From Roseivirga thermotolerans (GTDB taxonomy: Bacteria; Bacteroidota; Bacteroidia; Cytophagales; Cyclobacteriaceae): a stretch of 64,000 nucleotides of DNA. The stretch lies in NCBI RefSeq assembly GCF_014653175.1, contig NZ_BNAG01000002.1:186001-250000 (forward strand), written 5' to 3'. A program made the position numbers and the translations under genes. Shown here piece after piece: positions 43,243-53,007 of the stretch. The notes under the pieces are model-generated. The model had not been told where the DNA came from, made no database searches, and worked only from the letters and a program-made list of their open reading frames with translations. Within the stretch, counting starts at the first letter, position 1. Every line of letters starts with the position of its first letter.

Positions 43243-44550
43243 ATGCAAGAAACAGGAGTAAAATTCAAGGTTAAGGATATTAACCTGGCAGAATGGGGTA
43301 GAAAAGAAATTCAATTGGCTGAGGCAGAAATGCCAGGGCTTATGGCTTTGAGAGAAGAATATGGAGCCAGCAAACCACTCAAAGGAGCAAGAATAGCAGG
43401 GTGTCTTCACATGACTATCCAGACGGCTGTGCTTATTGAGACATTGGTAGAACTAGGAGCGGAAGTCACTTGGTCGTCATGCAATATTTTCTCTACTCAA
43501 GATCATGCTGCGGCTGCCATTGCCAAAGCGGGCATTCCTGTGTTTGCCTGGAAGGGTATGAACGAAGAGGAGTTTGACTGGTGTATTGAGCAAACACTTT
43601 TTGCCTTTGAAGGAGGTAAGCCATTGAATATGATTTTGGACGATGGAGGAGACTTAACGAACATGGTTTTGGATCGTTTCCCTGAGTTGGTGCCTGAAAT
43701 TAAAGGTCTTTCTGAAGAAACCACTACGGGTGTTCACAGATTGTATGAGCGTATGAAGAAGGGTACACTCCCCATGCCTGCCATCAATGTGAACGATTCA
43801 GTAACCAAGTCAAAATTCGATAATAAATACGGTTGTAAGGAATCACTGGTAGATGCGATCAGAAGAGCTACCGATGTAATGTTGGCCGGTAAAGTTGCCG
43901 TTGTGGCAGGCTATGGCGATGTAGGAAAGGGTTCTGCAGCATCTCTCAGAGGCGCAGGTGTGAGGGTTATTGTTACAGAGATTGATCCAATTTGTGCACT
44001 TCAGGCTGCCATGGATGGTTACGAAGTGAAGAAGATGGTGGATGCTGTGAAAAGAGCCGATATTGTGGTGACAGCAACAGGAAATAAAGACATTATTACA
44101 GGAGAGCACTTCAAGCTCATGAGGGATAAAACCATCGTTTGTAATATTGGTCATTTCGACAATGAGATTGATATGGCTTGGTTGAACAAGAACTATGGCA
44201 GTACCAAAGTTGAAATCAAACCTCAGGTGGACTTATACAATATCGAGGGTAATGACATCATAGTGTTGGCAGAAGGAAGACTTGTGAACCTTGGATGTGC
44301 TACAGGTCACCCATCGTTTGTAATGTCTAACTCTTTCACCAATCAAACGCTTGCTCAAATAGAGCTTTGGACTAATTCTGGAGCCTACGAAAACGCGGTT
44401 TATACGTTGCCTAAGCACTTGGATGAAAAAGTAGCCGCATTGCATCTGGCAAAAATTGGAGTAGAGCTCGATACGCTTACTCAAGATCAGGCAGAGTATA
44501 TTGGTGTTACGGTAGAAGGCCCATTCAAGCCGGAGCATTATAGATATTAA
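43243..44550 (+). CDS. ahcY: Adenosylhomocysteinase
   Basis: The enzyme hydrolyses S-adenosylhomocysteine to adenosine and homocysteine, keeping methyltransferases active. The 435 residues show the substrate domain ([35 protein letters not shown]), [20 protein letters not shown] with catalytic residues, the NAD+ site [18 protein letters not shown] near residue 225, and the C-terminus ending in the conserved KPEHYRY. It is a single-gene unit with its own promoter and terminator. Several SAM-dependent methyltransferases are encoded just downstream, on the other strand. Confidence 0.98.
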   Translation: MQETGVKFKVKDINLAEWGRKEIQLAEAEMPGLMALREEYGASKPLKGARIAGCLHMTIQTAVLIETLVELGAEVTWSSCNIFSTQDHAAAAIAKAGIPVFAWKGMNEEEFDWCIEQTLFAFEGGKPLNMILDDGGDLTNMVLDRFPELVPEIKGLSEETTTGVHRLYERMKKGTLPMPAINVNDSVTKSKFDNKYGCKESLVDAIRRATDVMLAGKVAVVAGYGDVGKGSAASLRGAGVRVIVTEIDPICALQAAMDGYEVKKMVDAVKRADIVVTATGNKDIITGEHFKLMRDKTIVCNIGHFDNEIDMAWLNKNYGSTKVEIKPQVDLYNIEGNDIIVLAEGRLVNLGCATGHPSFVMSNSFTNQTLAQIELWTNSGAYENAVYTLPKHLDEKVAALHLAKIGVELDTLTQDQAEYIGVTVEGPFKPEHYRY

Positions 44551-44572
44551 TCTGATTCAGATAAAATAATAG

Positions 44573-44600
44573 AAAGGCTTCCTGAAAAGGAGGCCTTTTT
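44573..44600 (+). terminator. Terminator between ahcY and the glycan cluster
   Basis: AAAGGCTTCC (44573-44582), loop TGAAAA and GGAGGCCTTT (44589-44598) form a 10-bp stem (one T-G pair) running into T residues, just after ahcY. Its 3' T residues merge into the stop codon of the convergent FkbM gene. Confidence 0.8.
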
Positions 44601-45411
44601 AGTTTCTATTGATGTAAACTAGGTTCTCCCCACTAATGCTCTTATCGAAAGGGTATTTGGCAATAGCCTTTTCGAAAACTTCTGTACAGCCCGGTCTCAT
44701 GCGTTCGTGAAGCTCTATGATGAGCAGCCTCACTTTAGGCAGCCATTCTTCATAGCCCTCCTGAAAAACACTCATTTCTGCACCTTCAATATCAAGTTTA
44801 AGAATGTCTATGCTTTCCCAACCCTGTTTGGCAATGAGATCGGCAATGGAGACGGCTTTAAATGCTCCGGCATCGGTGGCATCGCATTCTGCTACTTCAA
44901 AGGCCCAATGCTCTGTTTTCGGGTTGATGATTTTCAAGAAAGACGAATTACCCCAAATGGCGGTCTGTATGGGAGTGACATTGGGGTAATGGGCGGTGTT
45001 TTTCTTTACCTGCTCAAAATTTGAGTTATCAGGTTCAATAGACAAGACTTCAGCATCTGGGTATTTATGGGCGAAGAACACCGAGGCATAGCCTACGTTT
45101 GCTCCACCATCTAGAATGGTTTTAGGACTAAAACCTAAATCCATTTCATAGCGAATATTCATAAACACCTGCCTTAAGGTAGGCTCATCTGAAGTGCCTC
45201 TGCGCAGGTAAAGCTTATGCGGATATCCTGCTAGAGAAAACGATGTTTCTTCTCCCTGGCGGCTACTATCGAAAAAGTCTTTATAGAGTTCAAGGCCATC
45301 TGCTCCCCATTTTCTAACATACTGTTTGGGTCTGTAATAAAGCTTGAGCTTAGTTTTTAAAGGCTCATAGGCATTGTTGGCAAAGTCCTTAATTTTTCTC
45401 CTGATGCTCAT
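44599..45411 (-). CDS. FkbM family methyltransferase
   Basis: This is a 270-residue SAM-dependent enzyme of the FkbM type, which O-methylates sugars or polyketides. The SAM-binding motif is TILDGGANVGYASVFFAHK, the acidic motif II is EVLSIEPDNSNFEQVKKN, and the conserved DILKLDIEGAEMSVFQEG follows. It is the last gene of the cluster and overlaps the upstream FkbM gene by 4 bases. It is more divergent than the other two FkbM proteins of the cluster. Methylation of a surface glycan is the likely role. Confidence 0.88.
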   Translation of the reverse strand: MSIRRKIKDFANNAYEPLKTKLKLYYRPKQYVRKWGADGLELYKDFFDSSRQGEETSFSLAGYPHKLYLRRGTSDEPTLRQVFMNIRYEMDLGFSPKTILDGGANVGYASVFFAHKYPDAEVLSIEPDNSNFEQVKKNTAHYPNVTPIQTAIWGNSSFLKIINPKTEHWAFEVAECDATDAGAFKAVSIADLIAKQGWESIDILKLDIEGAEMSVFQEGYEEWLPKVRLLIIELHERMRPGCTEVFEKAIAKYPFDKSISGENLVYINRN

Positions 45412-46163
45412 AGGTGGGGCACTGGTTCAAATATGAAGTTATTACAATAAGCCTTCTTGTTTAGAATCTCTTTTTTCTCGTCCGTTGCTTGATCTCTTTC
45501 AGGATCAAACTCTACCAAGGGCCTTAGTTTACCATTCTTGTAGAAACTTCCTTTATAACCGAGATTTGTGAGGAAGTCAAATACATCAAAGACTGTCTGA
45601 CTATTCAGGTGACGGTTTTCGCACTCAAATAGTAGCTTTGGTTTGTCTTTTCGAAGTAAGTCTTCAGCACCTTTAAAAACTTCTAATTCATGACCCTCTA
45701 CATCTATTTTAATGAAGGAAACAGGTTGTGTTCTATTAGTCAGCAGTTCATCAATCTTAAAAACTGGAACCTTGATAGTATGTCCTTCCTGCTCGGCTCT
45801 CTTTTCAAAAGTTGCTCCTGGTGAGGTTAAACCTTCTGCTTTGGGTACGAAAAGCTCGAGCGAACCAGCCTTTGAAGAAACACCGGCATGATGTAGCTCT
45901 ACATTTGAAAATTCGAATGATCTAATGCTTTTGGTTAGGTACTCATGTAAAATGGGTTGAGGCTCAAAGGCAATTACTTTGCCTTTAGGGCCTGTAGCTT
46001 TTCGAATCCAATGAAGATAACCTCCTTTATGAGCACCGATGTCGAGCACAAAGTCTCCAGGCTTGATGTTTTTCAATAAATAAGCTAGCTCGGCCTTATC
46101 ATCAACGAATCGGTATTTGTATGCACGATAAAGGAATTCCGCCTTAGAAAATTTTTTGGACAT
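45408..46163 (-). CDS. FkbM family methyltransferase
   Basis: This is a 251-residue FkbM-type enzyme with SAM motif FVLDIGAHKGGYLHWIRKA, KVIAFEPQPILHEYL, and the conserved SFIKIDVEGHELEVFKGAED. It is clearly similar along its length to the FkbM protein at 48611-49324 (shared EVFKG, LLFEC and NLGYKG-type blocks), so the two arose by duplication. It lies 5 bases downstream of a GT39 gene and overlaps the next FkbM gene by 4 bases. Confidence 0.9.
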   Translation of the reverse strand: MSKKFSKAEFLYRAYKYRFVDDKAELAYLLKNIKPGDFVLDIGAHKGGYLHWIRKATGPKGKVIAFEPQPILHEYLTKSIRSFEFSNVELHHAGVSSKAGSLELFVPKAEGLTSPGATFEKRAEQEGHTIKVPVFKIDELLTNRTQPVSFIKIDVEGHELEVFKGAEDLLRKDKPKLLFECENRHLNSQTVFDVFDFLTNLGYKGSFYKNGKLRPLVEFDPERDQATDEKKEILNKKAYCNNFIFEPVPHL

Positions 46164-46168
46164 GGTGT

Positions 46169-47821
46169 TTAGGGTCGATAGACGAGTTGAAAATTAGCAA
46201 ATTTTGAATAGTCTCCATTTTCAGCCTCAATACAAGCCATGATAAACTTGGCAAACTGAGATTCACTTGGGAAATCATAGATTAGGCCTGACCAGAGCAC
46301 CTTAAAATCCTTAAGTTGACCAGCGTTTTCTTCTCTGACAAGAGCTAAGGTTTCTCTTGGGTTTTGATTAATCTGCTCAATGGTAGCATCCCTCTCAGCA
46401 AATCGTTTCGCATAAAAGGGAATGTTGTGAATAAGTGTGCCTTCAATAAAAATAGGTGTTTCAGAGGCTATATCATTTTGCTCAATGATTTTACCAATCT
46501 CATCATAAGGCCTAAACTGCTCCAGTTTAGGCAATAAAGTGGCAAAAGAGATGAGAAAGAGCGAAATGATCCAGAATGGTGCTGCTAAAAGAAGGTGGTT
46601 GTTTTTTTCCTTTTTCTTAAAGTGAAAAACAACAAGCAGGCCCAACCCTACACCTGGAGCCAAATAATTCGCCACATGGAGGTTCAGTTTTTCAATAATT
46701 AAAACATGGGCCACAAGAATGAGCGCGGTTGGTATCAGAAACATCAAGCTCCAGATACCTTGAGCCAAAAGATTTTTCGGATTGAAATCTAGAAGCAATG
46801 GCACCGTCATGAGCAATAGCCCTGGGTGTGCCTGTATCATGTAGGTTGGTATTTTACCCTTAGCAATGGTGAAAATCACAAACATTACCACCACCCAACA
46901 GAGCGGAAAAGCTATTCTTTGCCAATCCTTTCTATTCAATAACCACCAAAAACAGGCATAGAAGAATACCAGAGAATAGGGCAGGATACTCCATGAGATC
47001 ACTTCCAAATAGAAGAAAGGAGAGCCATTGGGTGTTCTGGATAATGCCCTTCCGAAAGTTTCGCGGTAGTAAACTTCCCAGAAGTCTTGCCCATCTTTCA
47101 GGTACATGAAAATTACCCAACTGAGGCCAATGAGTACTACAAGTGGAATGCCTATGGGGAGTTTCAGAAACTTCACATCGCGCCAAATCTCTTTCCAATC
47201 GAATGAATTGGTGATCAATGTATATAAACCGATTATCCCTCCAATCACTATAATGTAAGGGAATCCTTTGGTGAGCACTGTAAGCCCAAGGGCTATGTAT
47301 GACAACCACAGGTATTTGTTCTTTCTGGATATGTAGCCCTTAAGAAAGCCATACATGGTAAGGGTAAAGAAAAAAGTTAATGGTGTTTCTGGAGAGGCAT
47401 ACTGTTTTACCGCCAATAGCTGAACACTAAAGGCCATCATCACTAAAGAATATACGCCTCCCTTGTCACCATAAAGGAGCCTTCCAATTTTGTAGGTGTA
47501 CCAAATGCTGCCGATTGCTAATAGAACGATGGGAAGTCTGATGGCAAATTCAGTCAGTCCGAATATGGCGGACGATAAAGCGATGAGCCAGTAGGTAAGG
47601 GGTGGTTTATTGTATCGTGGCTCATAGTTATAGAAAATCTCCAGAAAGTTTCCGCTCTCAAACATTTCCCGGACAGATTCAGCATAAAAGCTTTCATTGG
47701 GAGTCCAGATATCATTGACATGAAAGTTGAAGAGATAGATTAATGATACGAATACCATTAAAAAAATCACTTGCTTTCGATGGTTAGCTTGAAGAGAAAT
47801 ATAAGACCAGATGCTGTTCAT
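46169..47821 (-). CDS. Membrane glycosyltransferase, GT39/ArnT-like
   Basis: This is a 550-residue integral membrane enzyme with about eleven membrane helices. The first periplasmic loop carries the family acidic motif in DIWTPNESFYAESVREMFESG and the RYNKPPLTYWLIAL segment typical of ArnT/PMT-C enzymes, which transfer sugars from polyprenyl phosphates on the periplasmic side. The C-terminal ~100 residues form a soluble domain. Its stop and the GT2 gene upstream share one base, so they are coupled. The likely donor is a polyprenyl-phosphate sugar made by a GtrB-like enzyme such as that at 50711-51658. Confidence 0.88.
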   Translation of the reverse strand: MNSIWSYISLQANHRKQVIFLMVFVSLIYLFNFHVNDIWTPNESFYAESVREMFESGNFLEIFYNYEPRYNKPPLTYWLIALSSAIFGLTEFAIRLPIVLLAIGSIWYTYKIGRLLYGDKGGVYSLVMMAFSVQLLAVKQYASPETPLTFFFTLTMYGFLKGYISRKNKYLWLSYIALGLTVLTKGFPYIIVIGGIIGLYTLITNSFDWKEIWRDVKFLKLPIGIPLVVLIGLSWVIFMYLKDGQDFWEVYYRETFGRALSRTPNGSPFFYLEVISWSILPYSLVFFYACFWWLLNRKDWQRIAFPLCWVVVMFVIFTIAKGKIPTYMIQAHPGLLLMTVPLLLDFNPKNLLAQGIWSLMFLIPTALILVAHVLIIEKLNLHVANYLAPGVGLGLLVVFHFKKKEKNNHLLLAAPFWIISLFLISFATLLPKLEQFRPYDEIGKIIEQNDIASETPIFIEGTLIHNIPFYAKRFAERDATIEQINQNPRETLALVREENAGQLKDFKVLWSGLIYDFPSESQFAKFIMACIEAENGDYSKFANFQLVYRP

Positions 47822-48591
47822 TAGATCGATTTCCCCTGATTTAAAAGTTTTAGGTACATGTATTTAAGAAAAGTATAATAGGCAGAAGTTTTACAAATAA
47901 TAAATCCTTCGAAGCCATCTTTAAAGCCTCCTTTTATGAAGTAGTCATTCAGAAACCTAACAGGGGGGCTCACAATCATTTTGAAGTTACTGGTTCTTTT
48001 GCCCATCTGCTTCATGGCCATGGCAGCTTGCTTGGCATAAGAGGCAGATACATTTACCAAGTCTTCATAAGAAGTAAATGAGTAGTGAAGTATATCGCCC
48101 TTAATCTTGCCAATAGATGCATCCTCGTCCATTTTCACTCTCGGGTGAGGATCCAAGCCACTCCATAGTCCTTTTCGTCTATCGTATAGTCTCAATTTAG
48201 CATCCGGGTACCACCCTGAATGATTGATCCATTTGCCACAGAAATTGGTATAGCGGTTAAAGAAATAACCATCATGCTTCCAATCATTCTTCACCCTTAA
48301 TACCTCAGACTGCAGCTTGTCTGACAACTCTTCATCGGCATCTAGTTGAAGCACATAGTCATGAGAGGCCTTGCTCTGGGCAAAATTTTTCTGATCCAGA
48401 AAACCATTCCACTTGTTCTCTATAAATATTGCACCTAGACCCTGCGCTATCTCTTTGGTGCGATCTGTTGAAAATGAGTCAACTACAACTATTTCATCAC
48501 ACACGGGCTTTAGTGAGTTAATGCACCGCTCGATATTCCTTTCTTCGTTGAAGGTGATAATGACTCCGGATATTTTAACAGCCTTTCCCAT
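47821..48591 (-). CDS. Glycosyltransferase family 2 (WaaE/KdtX-like)
   Basis: This is a 256-residue GT-A enzyme: ISGVIITFNEERNIERCINS at the N-terminus, DEIVVVDSFSTDRTKEIA, and the metal-binding DADEE in YVLQLDADEELSDKL. The remainder (YTNFCGKWINHSGWYPD, LRLYDRRKG) matches the WaaE-type glycosyltransferases that decorate lipopolysaccharide core. It is probably cytoplasmic. It lies in an operon with GT39 and FkbM genes. Confidence 0.9.
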   Translation of the reverse strand: MGKAVKISGVIITFNEERNIERCINSLKPVCDEIVVVDSFSTDRTKEIAQGLGAIFIENKWNGFLDQKNFAQSKASHDYVLQLDADEELSDKLQSEVLRVKNDWKHDGYFFNRYTNFCGKWINHSGWYPDAKLRLYDRRKGLWSGLDPHPRVKMDEDASIGKIKGDILHYSFTSYEDLVNVSASYAKQAAMAMKQMGKRTSNFKMIVSPPVRFLNDYFIKGGFKDGFEGFIICKTSAYYTFLKYMYLKLLNQGKSI

Positions 48592-48610
48592 TATTGCTTA
48601 AACCAAGTGA

Positions 48611-49324
48611 TCAGTTGTTGATGAAGATGTAGTTTCTGTGATTATCTGATTTCGGATATGGAATAGTGTCAAAATCATGAGCATCTACTCTCTGCTCTCC
48701 ACTAAAGAAAAAGCCCTTGTAACCCATATTTTCCAGAAACCTGAACACATCTCCCTGAAGAACCTCTTCATGATGGCATTCGAAGAGCAAAGTGGGCTTA
48801 TACTTCTTTAGGGTTTCTGATCCTCCTTTAAAAACCTCTAGTTCATGCCCTTCTACATCACATTTAATAAATGATAGCCGGCTAACATTCTTGTCTTTAA
48901 GAAAGGAGTCTAGTGCTGTTACTTCTACAGAAATCTTTTCCTTTCCAGTGGGATCGAAAAGTTTATTGTTCTCAGACTCAATCGTTGCGCCTCCGTCACC
49001 AATTTTTCTTCTATAAAGGTTCATCTGTGAAGCTTTCGATGAGAGCCCTTTGTTGACAATCTCAATGTTATTGAGACTGAATGAGCTTTTGATTTCTTTA
49101 AGAAAAGCACCTAGTTCAGGCTGTGGCTCAAATGAGATTACTTTGCCGTTTTTACCTACCGCTTTGGACATCCAATAGGTATAAACCCCTTTATTAGCAC
49201 CAACATCTATGGCAGTGGTGCCTTTTAAGTCTTGAGCCAATAAATACTTTATTGACTCTTTTTCTGCACGCAATCTGAATTCCCAGAAACGGTAAAGGGT
49301 CTTTATTTTTAAGCTAAATTGCAT
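48611..49324 (-). CDS. FkbM family methyltransferase
   Basis: This is a 237-residue FkbM-type enzyme: SAM motif AIDVGANKGVYTYWMSKA, KVISFEPQPELGAFL, and SFIKCDVEGHELEVFKGG. It is a close paralog of 45408-46163. The frame continues upstream to 49474, but that part has no family similarity and crosses the region divergent to the DUF3109 gene, so MQFSLKIKTLYRF at 49324 is chosen. It is probably the first gene of the operon 49324-44599. Confidence 0.9.
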   Translation of the reverse strand: MQFSLKIKTLYRFWEFRLRAEKESIKYLLAQDLKGTTAIDVGANKGVYTYWMSKAVGKNGKVISFEPQPELGAFLKEIKSSFSLNNIEIVNKGLSSKASQMNLYRRKIGDGGATIESENNKLFDPTGKEKISVEVTALDSFLKDKNVSRLSFIKCDVEGHELEVFKGGSETLKKYKPTLLFECHHEEVLQGDVFRFLENMGYKGFFFSGEQRVDAHDFDTIPYPKSDNHRNYIFINN

Positions 49325-49397
49325 TTGATTTAATATATAAACCTGTATTTCTCTTACTTTCGAGCCTGAACAGGTTTTAAAAAAGTTTCCAAAGATC

Positions 49398-49961
49398 ATG
49401 ATTTTAGTCGACAATGCCGTAATAAGTGACGACATCAAAGAGCAGTTCTTCGTGTGTGACCTCGAGAAGTGCAAAGGGGCTTGCTGTGTGGAAGGAGACT
49501 TGGGGGCTCCATTAGAAGAATCTGAGTTGAAGGAACTGGAAGATGCTTATGAGGCAGTTAAACCCTACTTGTCTAAAGAGGGGATAGAAGCCCTGGAGAA
49601 AGAAGGGCTTTATATCAAGGATTTTGAGGGGGACTATTCAACAACAACTATTGGTGGAAGAGAATGTGCTTTTGCCATTTATGATGAAAAGGGCATTTTG
49701 AAATGCGGCATTGAGCAAGCTTATCGAGACGGTAAAACCACCTTTAAAAAGCCAATATCCTGCGAGCTATACCCGATTAGGATTACCAAATACGATCACT
49801 ACGAAGCTCTTAATTATGATCGATGGAGTATCTGTTCTGCGGCCTGTACTTTGGGTGAGAAGCTGGGGGTGCCTGTTTATAAGTTTCTCAAAGACGCCCT
49901 GATTAGAAAATATGGCGAAGCTTGGTATAATGAGCTTTGTAAAGAAATTGAGGGTGCTTAG
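49398..49961 (+). CDS. DUF3109 family protein, cysteine-rich
   Basis: This is a 187-residue protein with many conserved Cys, in [38 protein letters not shown] and [10 protein letters not shown]. The pattern is that of the DUF3109/YkgJ-related families and suggests a metal centre, perhaps zinc or iron-sulfur; function is unknown. It is the only plus-strand gene in the 8-kb minus-strand glycan cluster. Its end overlaps the convergent methyltransferase gene by 4 bases. Confidence 0.85.
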   Translation: MILVDNAVISDDIKEQFFVCDLEKCKGACCVEGDLGAPLEESELKELEDAYEAVKPYLSKEGIEALEKEGLYIKDFEGDYSTTTIGGRECAFAIYDEKGILKCGIEQAYRDGKTTFKKPISCELYPIRITKYDHYEALNYDRWSICSAACTLGEKLGVPVYKFLKDALIRKYGEAWYNELCKEIEGA

Positions 49962-50698
49962 TGGCGTGGCTTATAGGCCACACAGAAAGTACTCACTCCA
50001 AAGGGAGCATTAAAGGATTTAAGCAATTTGTTTTCAAGACTCAATAGAGCTAACAAGAGTCCATTACCTGTCGGAATACGCTCAATATCACCATGAATGT
50101 TTTCAGCCTTGGACTTAGTTAGGTTATTCAACTTTCTTTTCAAATAAAGAGGGAAGAAAAGGGTTACATTCCAATAGCTTGTTCTTTCAATTCGGAAACC
50201 TGCTTCAGATAATTTACGGCTTAATTCTTTCTTTGTATATCGCCTGTAATGCATGTTCACTTCATCATGCTGACTCCAAAGAAACATATAGGCCGGAACA
50301 AAAACATAAAGCCGTCCACCTGGCTTCAAAGTATTAAACCAGTTTTTAAGTGCCAGTTTGTCGTCTTTCAAATGTTCAAGGTTGTCTGAAGCAACAATGA
50401 TATCGAACTGTTGATCGAAATCAGGAGAGTGCCCATCCATAACAAAGGCATTTTTTAAGCCATTGCTTTTGCAGTTGCTGATAGCCTCAGGGCTAATATC
50501 CAAGCCATAAAGATGATCCGGATTAAAGCCATTCAATGCCAACTCTTTGAGTAAGATTCCGGAAGAACATCCAATGTCGAGAATTGAAGAATTTCGATCA
50601 GTTTCCTTGAAAAGTTTCAGGATGAATTCTCGTCTTGCTTTGAACCAAAAATGATCCGTCTCTATGTCGTGGTATTTTTCCTCGTAGGCTTTTTGCAT
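49958..50698 (-). CDS. Class I SAM-dependent methyltransferase
   Basis: This is a 246-residue enzyme: N-terminal [21 protein letters not shown] motif [39 protein letters not shown] and [19 protein letters not shown] with the HYRRYTK block. This pattern matches UbiE/Coq5-like methyltransferases found next to dolichol-phosphate-type GT2 genes in Bacteroidota. It lies 12 bases after a GtrB-like gene, so it probably modifies a lipid-linked sugar or glycan. Confidence 0.9.
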   Translation of the reverse strand: MQKAYEEKYHDIETDHFWFKARREFILKLFKETDRNSSILDIGCSSGILLKELALNGFNPDHLYGLDISPEAISNCKSNGLKNAFVMDGHSPDFDQQFDIIVASDNLEHLKDDKLALKNWFNTLKPGGRLYVFVPAYMFLWSQHDEVNMHYRRYTKKELSRKLSEAGFRIERTSYWNVTLFFPLYLKRKLNNLTKSKAENIHGDIERIPTGNGLLLALLSLENKLLKSFNAPFGVSTFCVAYKPRH

Positions 50699-50710
50699 CT
50701 ATTGCCAGGG

Positions 50711-51658
50711 TTATTCTTCTACTTTTTTATTCTTTATTTTTTCCCGAATCACAAACAGAGGCCGTTGCTTTATCTGGAAGAAAATTCTAAGTACATATTC
50801 GCCTATCAGTCCTAAAGAAAGCATTTGAATGCCTCCAAACAGTACCAACACAAACAATAAGCCCGTAAAACCTTCCGGCACGTTTCCATAAATTAGCTTT
50901 TTGGCCAGTACATAGAACAGGTAGCCCAGAGAAGATAGAATGGTGAGCAAACCTAAGTTTGTTATGAGTTTAATAGGAAACTCACTGAAGTTAAATATCC
51001 CATTAAATGCCAGTTGCAAGAGCTTCTTCAAGGAGTATTTCGATTCGCCAGAGATTCTTTTCGCCCGGTCATACTCTACTCCAATTTGCTTAAAGCCAAG
51101 CCAGCTTCGCATACCCCTCAGGTATCGGCTCTCTTCCGGCATTTCATTCAATAACTTCGCCATTCTGGCGCTAATCAGAGAAAAGTCTCCGGCATCCAAA
51201 GGAATGTGCACAAAGGAAATTTTATCCATTATACGATAAAAAGTAGCATAGGCCAGCTTCTTCAGAACTCCCTCTTTTCGGTTTTTTCTGATGGCGTAAA
51301 CCACATCATAGCCTTCTTCATAAAGCTTATAAAACTGCTGTAGTAGCTCCGGTGGATCTTGAAGGTCCGCATCAATAATAAAGACCGCTTCGGTGGCTGA
51401 AATTTGTCTTAATCCGGCAGAAAGTGCTATCTGGTGTCCAAAGTTTCTGGATAGAATGATCGATTGAAATCGCTCGTCTTTCAGTGCCAGTTCCCTTATT
51501 AACAGAGCTGTAGAGTCTGTGCTTCCGTCATCCACAAGTATTACCTCAATCTTTTTGTGGAAGGAGTCAATAAGCTTTGTCAGCCTCTCGATCAGTTCTG
51601 TGAAAACATCTTCTTCATTATAGAGTGGAATTACTATACTGACTTCTGGCTTACTCAT
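50711..51658 (-). CDS. Glycosyltransferase family 2, GtrB/ArnC-like polyprenyl-phosphate transferase
   Basis: This is a 315-residue enzyme with a GT-A domain (VSIVIPLYNEEDVFTELIE, VILVDDGSTDSTALL, FIIDADLQDPPELL), then two C-terminal membrane helices (~235-300). This is the architecture of GtrB and ArnC, which load a sugar on polyprenyl phosphate at the cytoplasmic face. The product could feed the GT39 or GT87 membrane transferases of the cluster. It begins one base after the stop of the GT87 gene. Confidence 0.92.
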   Translation of the reverse strand: MSKPEVSIVIPLYNEEDVFTELIERLTKLIDSFHKKIEVILVDDGSTDSTALLIRELALKDERFQSIILSRNFGHQIALSAGLRQISATEAVFIIDADLQDPPELLQQFYKLYEEGYDVVYAIRKNRKEGVLKKLAYATFYRIMDKISFVHIPLDAGDFSLISARMAKLLNEMPEESRYLRGMRSWLGFKQIGVEYDRAKRISGESKYSLKKLLQLAFNGIFNFSEFPIKLITNLGLLTILSSLGYLFYVLAKKLIYGNVPEGFTGLLFVLVLFGGIQMLSLGLIGEYVLRIFFQIKQRPLFVIREKIKNKKVEE

Positions 51659-51659
51659 T

Positions 51660-52949
51660 TTAATCTTCAGTTGATTTGTAGTCTAACATCGAAGGTTTAA
51701 CCTGAATATAGGCTATTAGTAGTGCAACTATACCAAATGTCATGACCTTATAGAATTGTGTCTGATCATACAAAGCCTTACCAATTATATTGGACGATGT
51801 GAGGTTGGTCAAGACAAAGTAGATAATAATTGGGATGAGTATACTCTTCTTAGTCTTCCAAAACGAGCCTTTTTCCTCTTTTGTATAGTAAAGGTATATA
51901 CTGAGGTAAAACAGAACTGGAAAAATATAATAGAAAGAGTATTTATTCTGTGCAGGGAATATAAGTGGAAAAGCAAAACTGATGTATCCGAACTCCCAGA
52001 AAAGCTGCTTCCAGTCGGTTAGTCTTTTGAAAGGAGTCCACTTGGTAAAATGCAGAGTGAGAAGAACTAATAGCACGCGGACAACATTGGTAATGGTTCC
52101 GGCTAATTCATAAGAAATAGACATAATGTTCCTGCTGCCTGAAATTCTATCGTCAGGCATTTCTGTTAAGTAGGCGTAGATAAAGGCCGAAAGGTTATAG
52201 ATACCGGTTTTAGTCTCCAACGTATATTCACTATTCATTGGGTTGATAATGCCATACCACTCTTTAATGAGGAAATTGTTGTACTCCCAACCTACAAACA
52301 GGGCAGGGAGTAAAACCAGAATCACGACCCATAACACTGTGTACACCGGAGTTTTAAGGTTGCCCCTGAATACAAAATAGGCAATGAGTACAAGCGGCAT
52401 TATCTTGGTTATAATAGCCAAACCGAGCATTAACCCGGCCAGAATGTCTTTGTTTTTCTTTGATAAGTACAGCGAATAAAATGAAAGGAATACCAGGATG
52501 ATGGTGGTTTGACCCAGCTCAAAATTTTGCCCAATCAAACGGATACAGAGGAAGAGCGCGATTCCGGAAACCACAAAAAATGCCTTTGTATCATCTAGCA
52601 ATTTGGGGAAGAAGTCTTTGAAAAGAACCAGCGTTTTCACTACCAGAAAGGCATTGAAAAATAACCATAGGAAGATATAAAACTGCTTTGGGAGTAACGA
52701 GATAGGATAAAGTGCAATTCCGAAAATTGGTGCATATCTATACTGAGCATGTGGAGTCACTATTCCATCAGGCTCTGTTTCTACCATGTCCGCATCAGCA
52801 TAAGGGTTAGCCCTCTGGTCAATCATTACCCTGCCGGCAGCTATATAGATGCGGTAATCGGCAGCTTGTTGGGTGGTAAATCCAATGGATAGTAGTGTCA
52901 GGATTATGTACAGATAAATCCTTTGCCTTTGGTTGAAGAGGTCTTTCAT
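51660..52949 (-). CDS. Membrane glycosyltransferase, GT87 (DUF2029) family
   Basis: This is a 429-residue protein with about ten membrane helices. The first loop carries DYRIYIAAGRVMIDQRANPY followed by TPHAQYRYAPIFGIALYP, typical of GT87 polyprenyl-phosphate-dependent mannosyl-type transferases. Its start codon is abutted by the T-tract of a strong terminator (52955-52978), leaving no room for a normal promoter or leader; transcription must read through from accC or start within the hairpin. It is the first gene of the run GT87, GtrB-like, methyltransferase. Confidence 0.87.
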   Translation of the reverse strand: MKDLFNQRQRIYLYIILTLLSIGFTTQQAADYRIYIAAGRVMIDQRANPYADADMVETEPDGIVTPHAQYRYAPIFGIALYPISLLPKQFYIFLWLFFNAFLVVKTLVLFKDFFPKLLDDTKAFFVVSGIALFLCIRLIGQNFELGQTTIILVFLSFYSLYLSKKNKDILAGLMLGLAIITKIMPLVLIAYFVFRGNLKTPVYTVLWVVILVLLPALFVGWEYNNFLIKEWYGIINPMNSEYTLETKTGIYNLSAFIYAYLTEMPDDRISGSRNIMSISYELAGTITNVVRVLLVLLTLHFTKWTPFKRLTDWKQLFWEFGYISFAFPLIFPAQNKYSFYYIFPVLFYLSIYLYYTKEEKGSFWKTKKSILIPIIIYFVLTNLTSSNIIGKALYDQTQFYKVMTFGIVALLIAYIQVKPSMLDYKSTED

Positions 52950-52954
52950 AAAAA

Positions 52955-52978
52955 ACGCCAGTCTGTATAGACTGGCGT
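52955..52978 (-). terminator. Rho-independent terminator after accC, abutting the GT87 start codon
   Basis: ACGCCAGTCT (52955-52964), loop GTAT and AGACTGGCGT (52969-52978) form a perfect 10-bp stem. On the minus strand it runs into TTTTT and then directly into the ATG at 52949. It should end the fatty-acid operon and may act as an attenuator for the glycan genes. Confidence 0.88.
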
Positions 52979-53007
52979 AAGTATAAGAATAAAAGATTCT
53001 TTTTGTC

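Noticed and set aside
49325-49474. N-terminal extension of the FkbM gene at 48611
   Set aside because: The 50 extra residues have no family similarity and cover the region divergent to the DUF3109 gene.
44599-53007. Possibility that the glycan cluster is a recent genomic island
   Set aside because: I see no integrase, tRNA or flanking repeats, and codon use looks like that of neighbours.
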